Source of the DNA: RGIG5579 sp045580105
GTDB taxonomy: Bacteria; Bacillota; Clostridia; Oscillospirales; SIG627
Length of the DNA: 5,752 bases
Assembly (NCBI GenBank): GCA_045580105.1
Contig: JAZNNH010000011.1
Coordinates: forward strand, 1 to 5,752
Direction: 5' to 3'
The notes under the pieces are model-generated. The model was not told the origin of the DNA, made no database searches, and saw only the letters and a program-made list of their open reading frames with translations. Both the position numbers and the translations under genes were made by a program. This document shows, piece by piece, positions 5,664 through 5,752 of the stretch. Numbering within the stretch: position 1 is the first letter of the stretch; every line of letters starts with the position of its first letter.

Positions 5664-5752
5664 CCCTGAGCGACCGGGACGGGGGCACCAACGGCAGGGC
5701 ACCCATATACAGCGCCGGGCGAAGCCTGCGCCGCAAGGCGGGGCGGAGCTGG

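Larger units (their letters stand above)
5280..5752. repeat. GC-rich non-coding repeat island, continuing past the window edge
   Basis: GC content rises to about 60-73 percent in the lines I counted by hand, against roughly 40 percent in the preceding GNAT gene. The plus strand is rich in purines. Open frames exist on both strands, but their products are low-complexity Arg/Gly/Glu or Pro/Ser/Arg strings with no ribosome binding site and no recognisable domain, so I do not call genes here. The stretch holds tight hairpins at 5374-5391, 5413-5425, 5424-5438, 5581-5603 and 5611-5624, and imperfect direct repeats. Short palindrome-laden islands of this general look occur between genes in several gut Clostridia genomes. 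A mobile repeat, a structured RNA or foreign DNA are alternatives. Confidence 0.55.

Noticed and set aside
5232..5702. Open reading frames on both strands across the GC-rich stretch (for example 5272-5646 plus and 5232-5702 minus)
   Set aside because: High GC content removes stop codons from all frames. The products are low-complexity, overlap on opposite strands, lack ribosome binding sites and match no family I recognise.
5280..5752. CRISPR array, group II intron or tRNA gene in the repeat island
   Set aside because: The repeats are imperfect and irregularly spaced, no intron domain V or GTGYG start is visible, and no cloverleaf or T-loop sequence was found.

Overview
The window looks like a chromosomal segment of an endospore-forming Clostridia bacterium, possibly of the Oscillospiraceae type. 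The evidence is a clear SpoVAC spore-membrane protein, strong purine-rich ribosome binding sites, AT-rich intergenic spacers with intrinsic terminators, and genes of moderate GC content. The family-level placement is inference; no marker gene fixes it.

Layout, left to right. (1) A well-formed sigma-A type promoter (38-66) with an extended -10 drives a 614-residue M14 zinc carboxypeptidase-like protein (194-2038, +). It is followed by two hairpin terminators. The second is bidirectional and shared with the convergent gene. (2) On the minus strand at 2220-3489 lies a CLC-family antiporter whose sequence fits the fluoride-exporting CLC-F clade. It is split into two frames by a 7-bp tandem duplication (3064-3079). 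Removing one repeat copy restores a continuous 420-residue protein with all hallmark motifs. It has its own promoter (3521-3549). (3) A strong terminator (3614-3647) separates it from a two-gene minus-strand unit: a 60-residue Cys-rich protein (4138-4320) followed 35 bp later by spoVAC (3668-4102). Upstream of this pair is a sequence close to the forespore sigma-G consensus, lying across the start of the divergent gene. (4) A GNAT acetyltransferase (4365-5183, +) is transcribed divergently from the spore unit. (5) From about 5280 to the window edge the composition changes sharply to a very GC-rich, purine-biased, apparently non-coding stretch full of short inverted and imperfect direct repeats. 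It is probably a dispersed repeat island.

The genes do not form one pathway. The most informative points are the slipped-repeat frameshift in the putative fluoride exporter, the putative forespore operon pairing a small Cys-rich protein with a solitary spoVAC, and the unexplained GC-rich repeat island. I saw no convincing wholly new system. The small Cys-rich protein/spoVAC unit and the repeat island are the best candidates for something undescribed.
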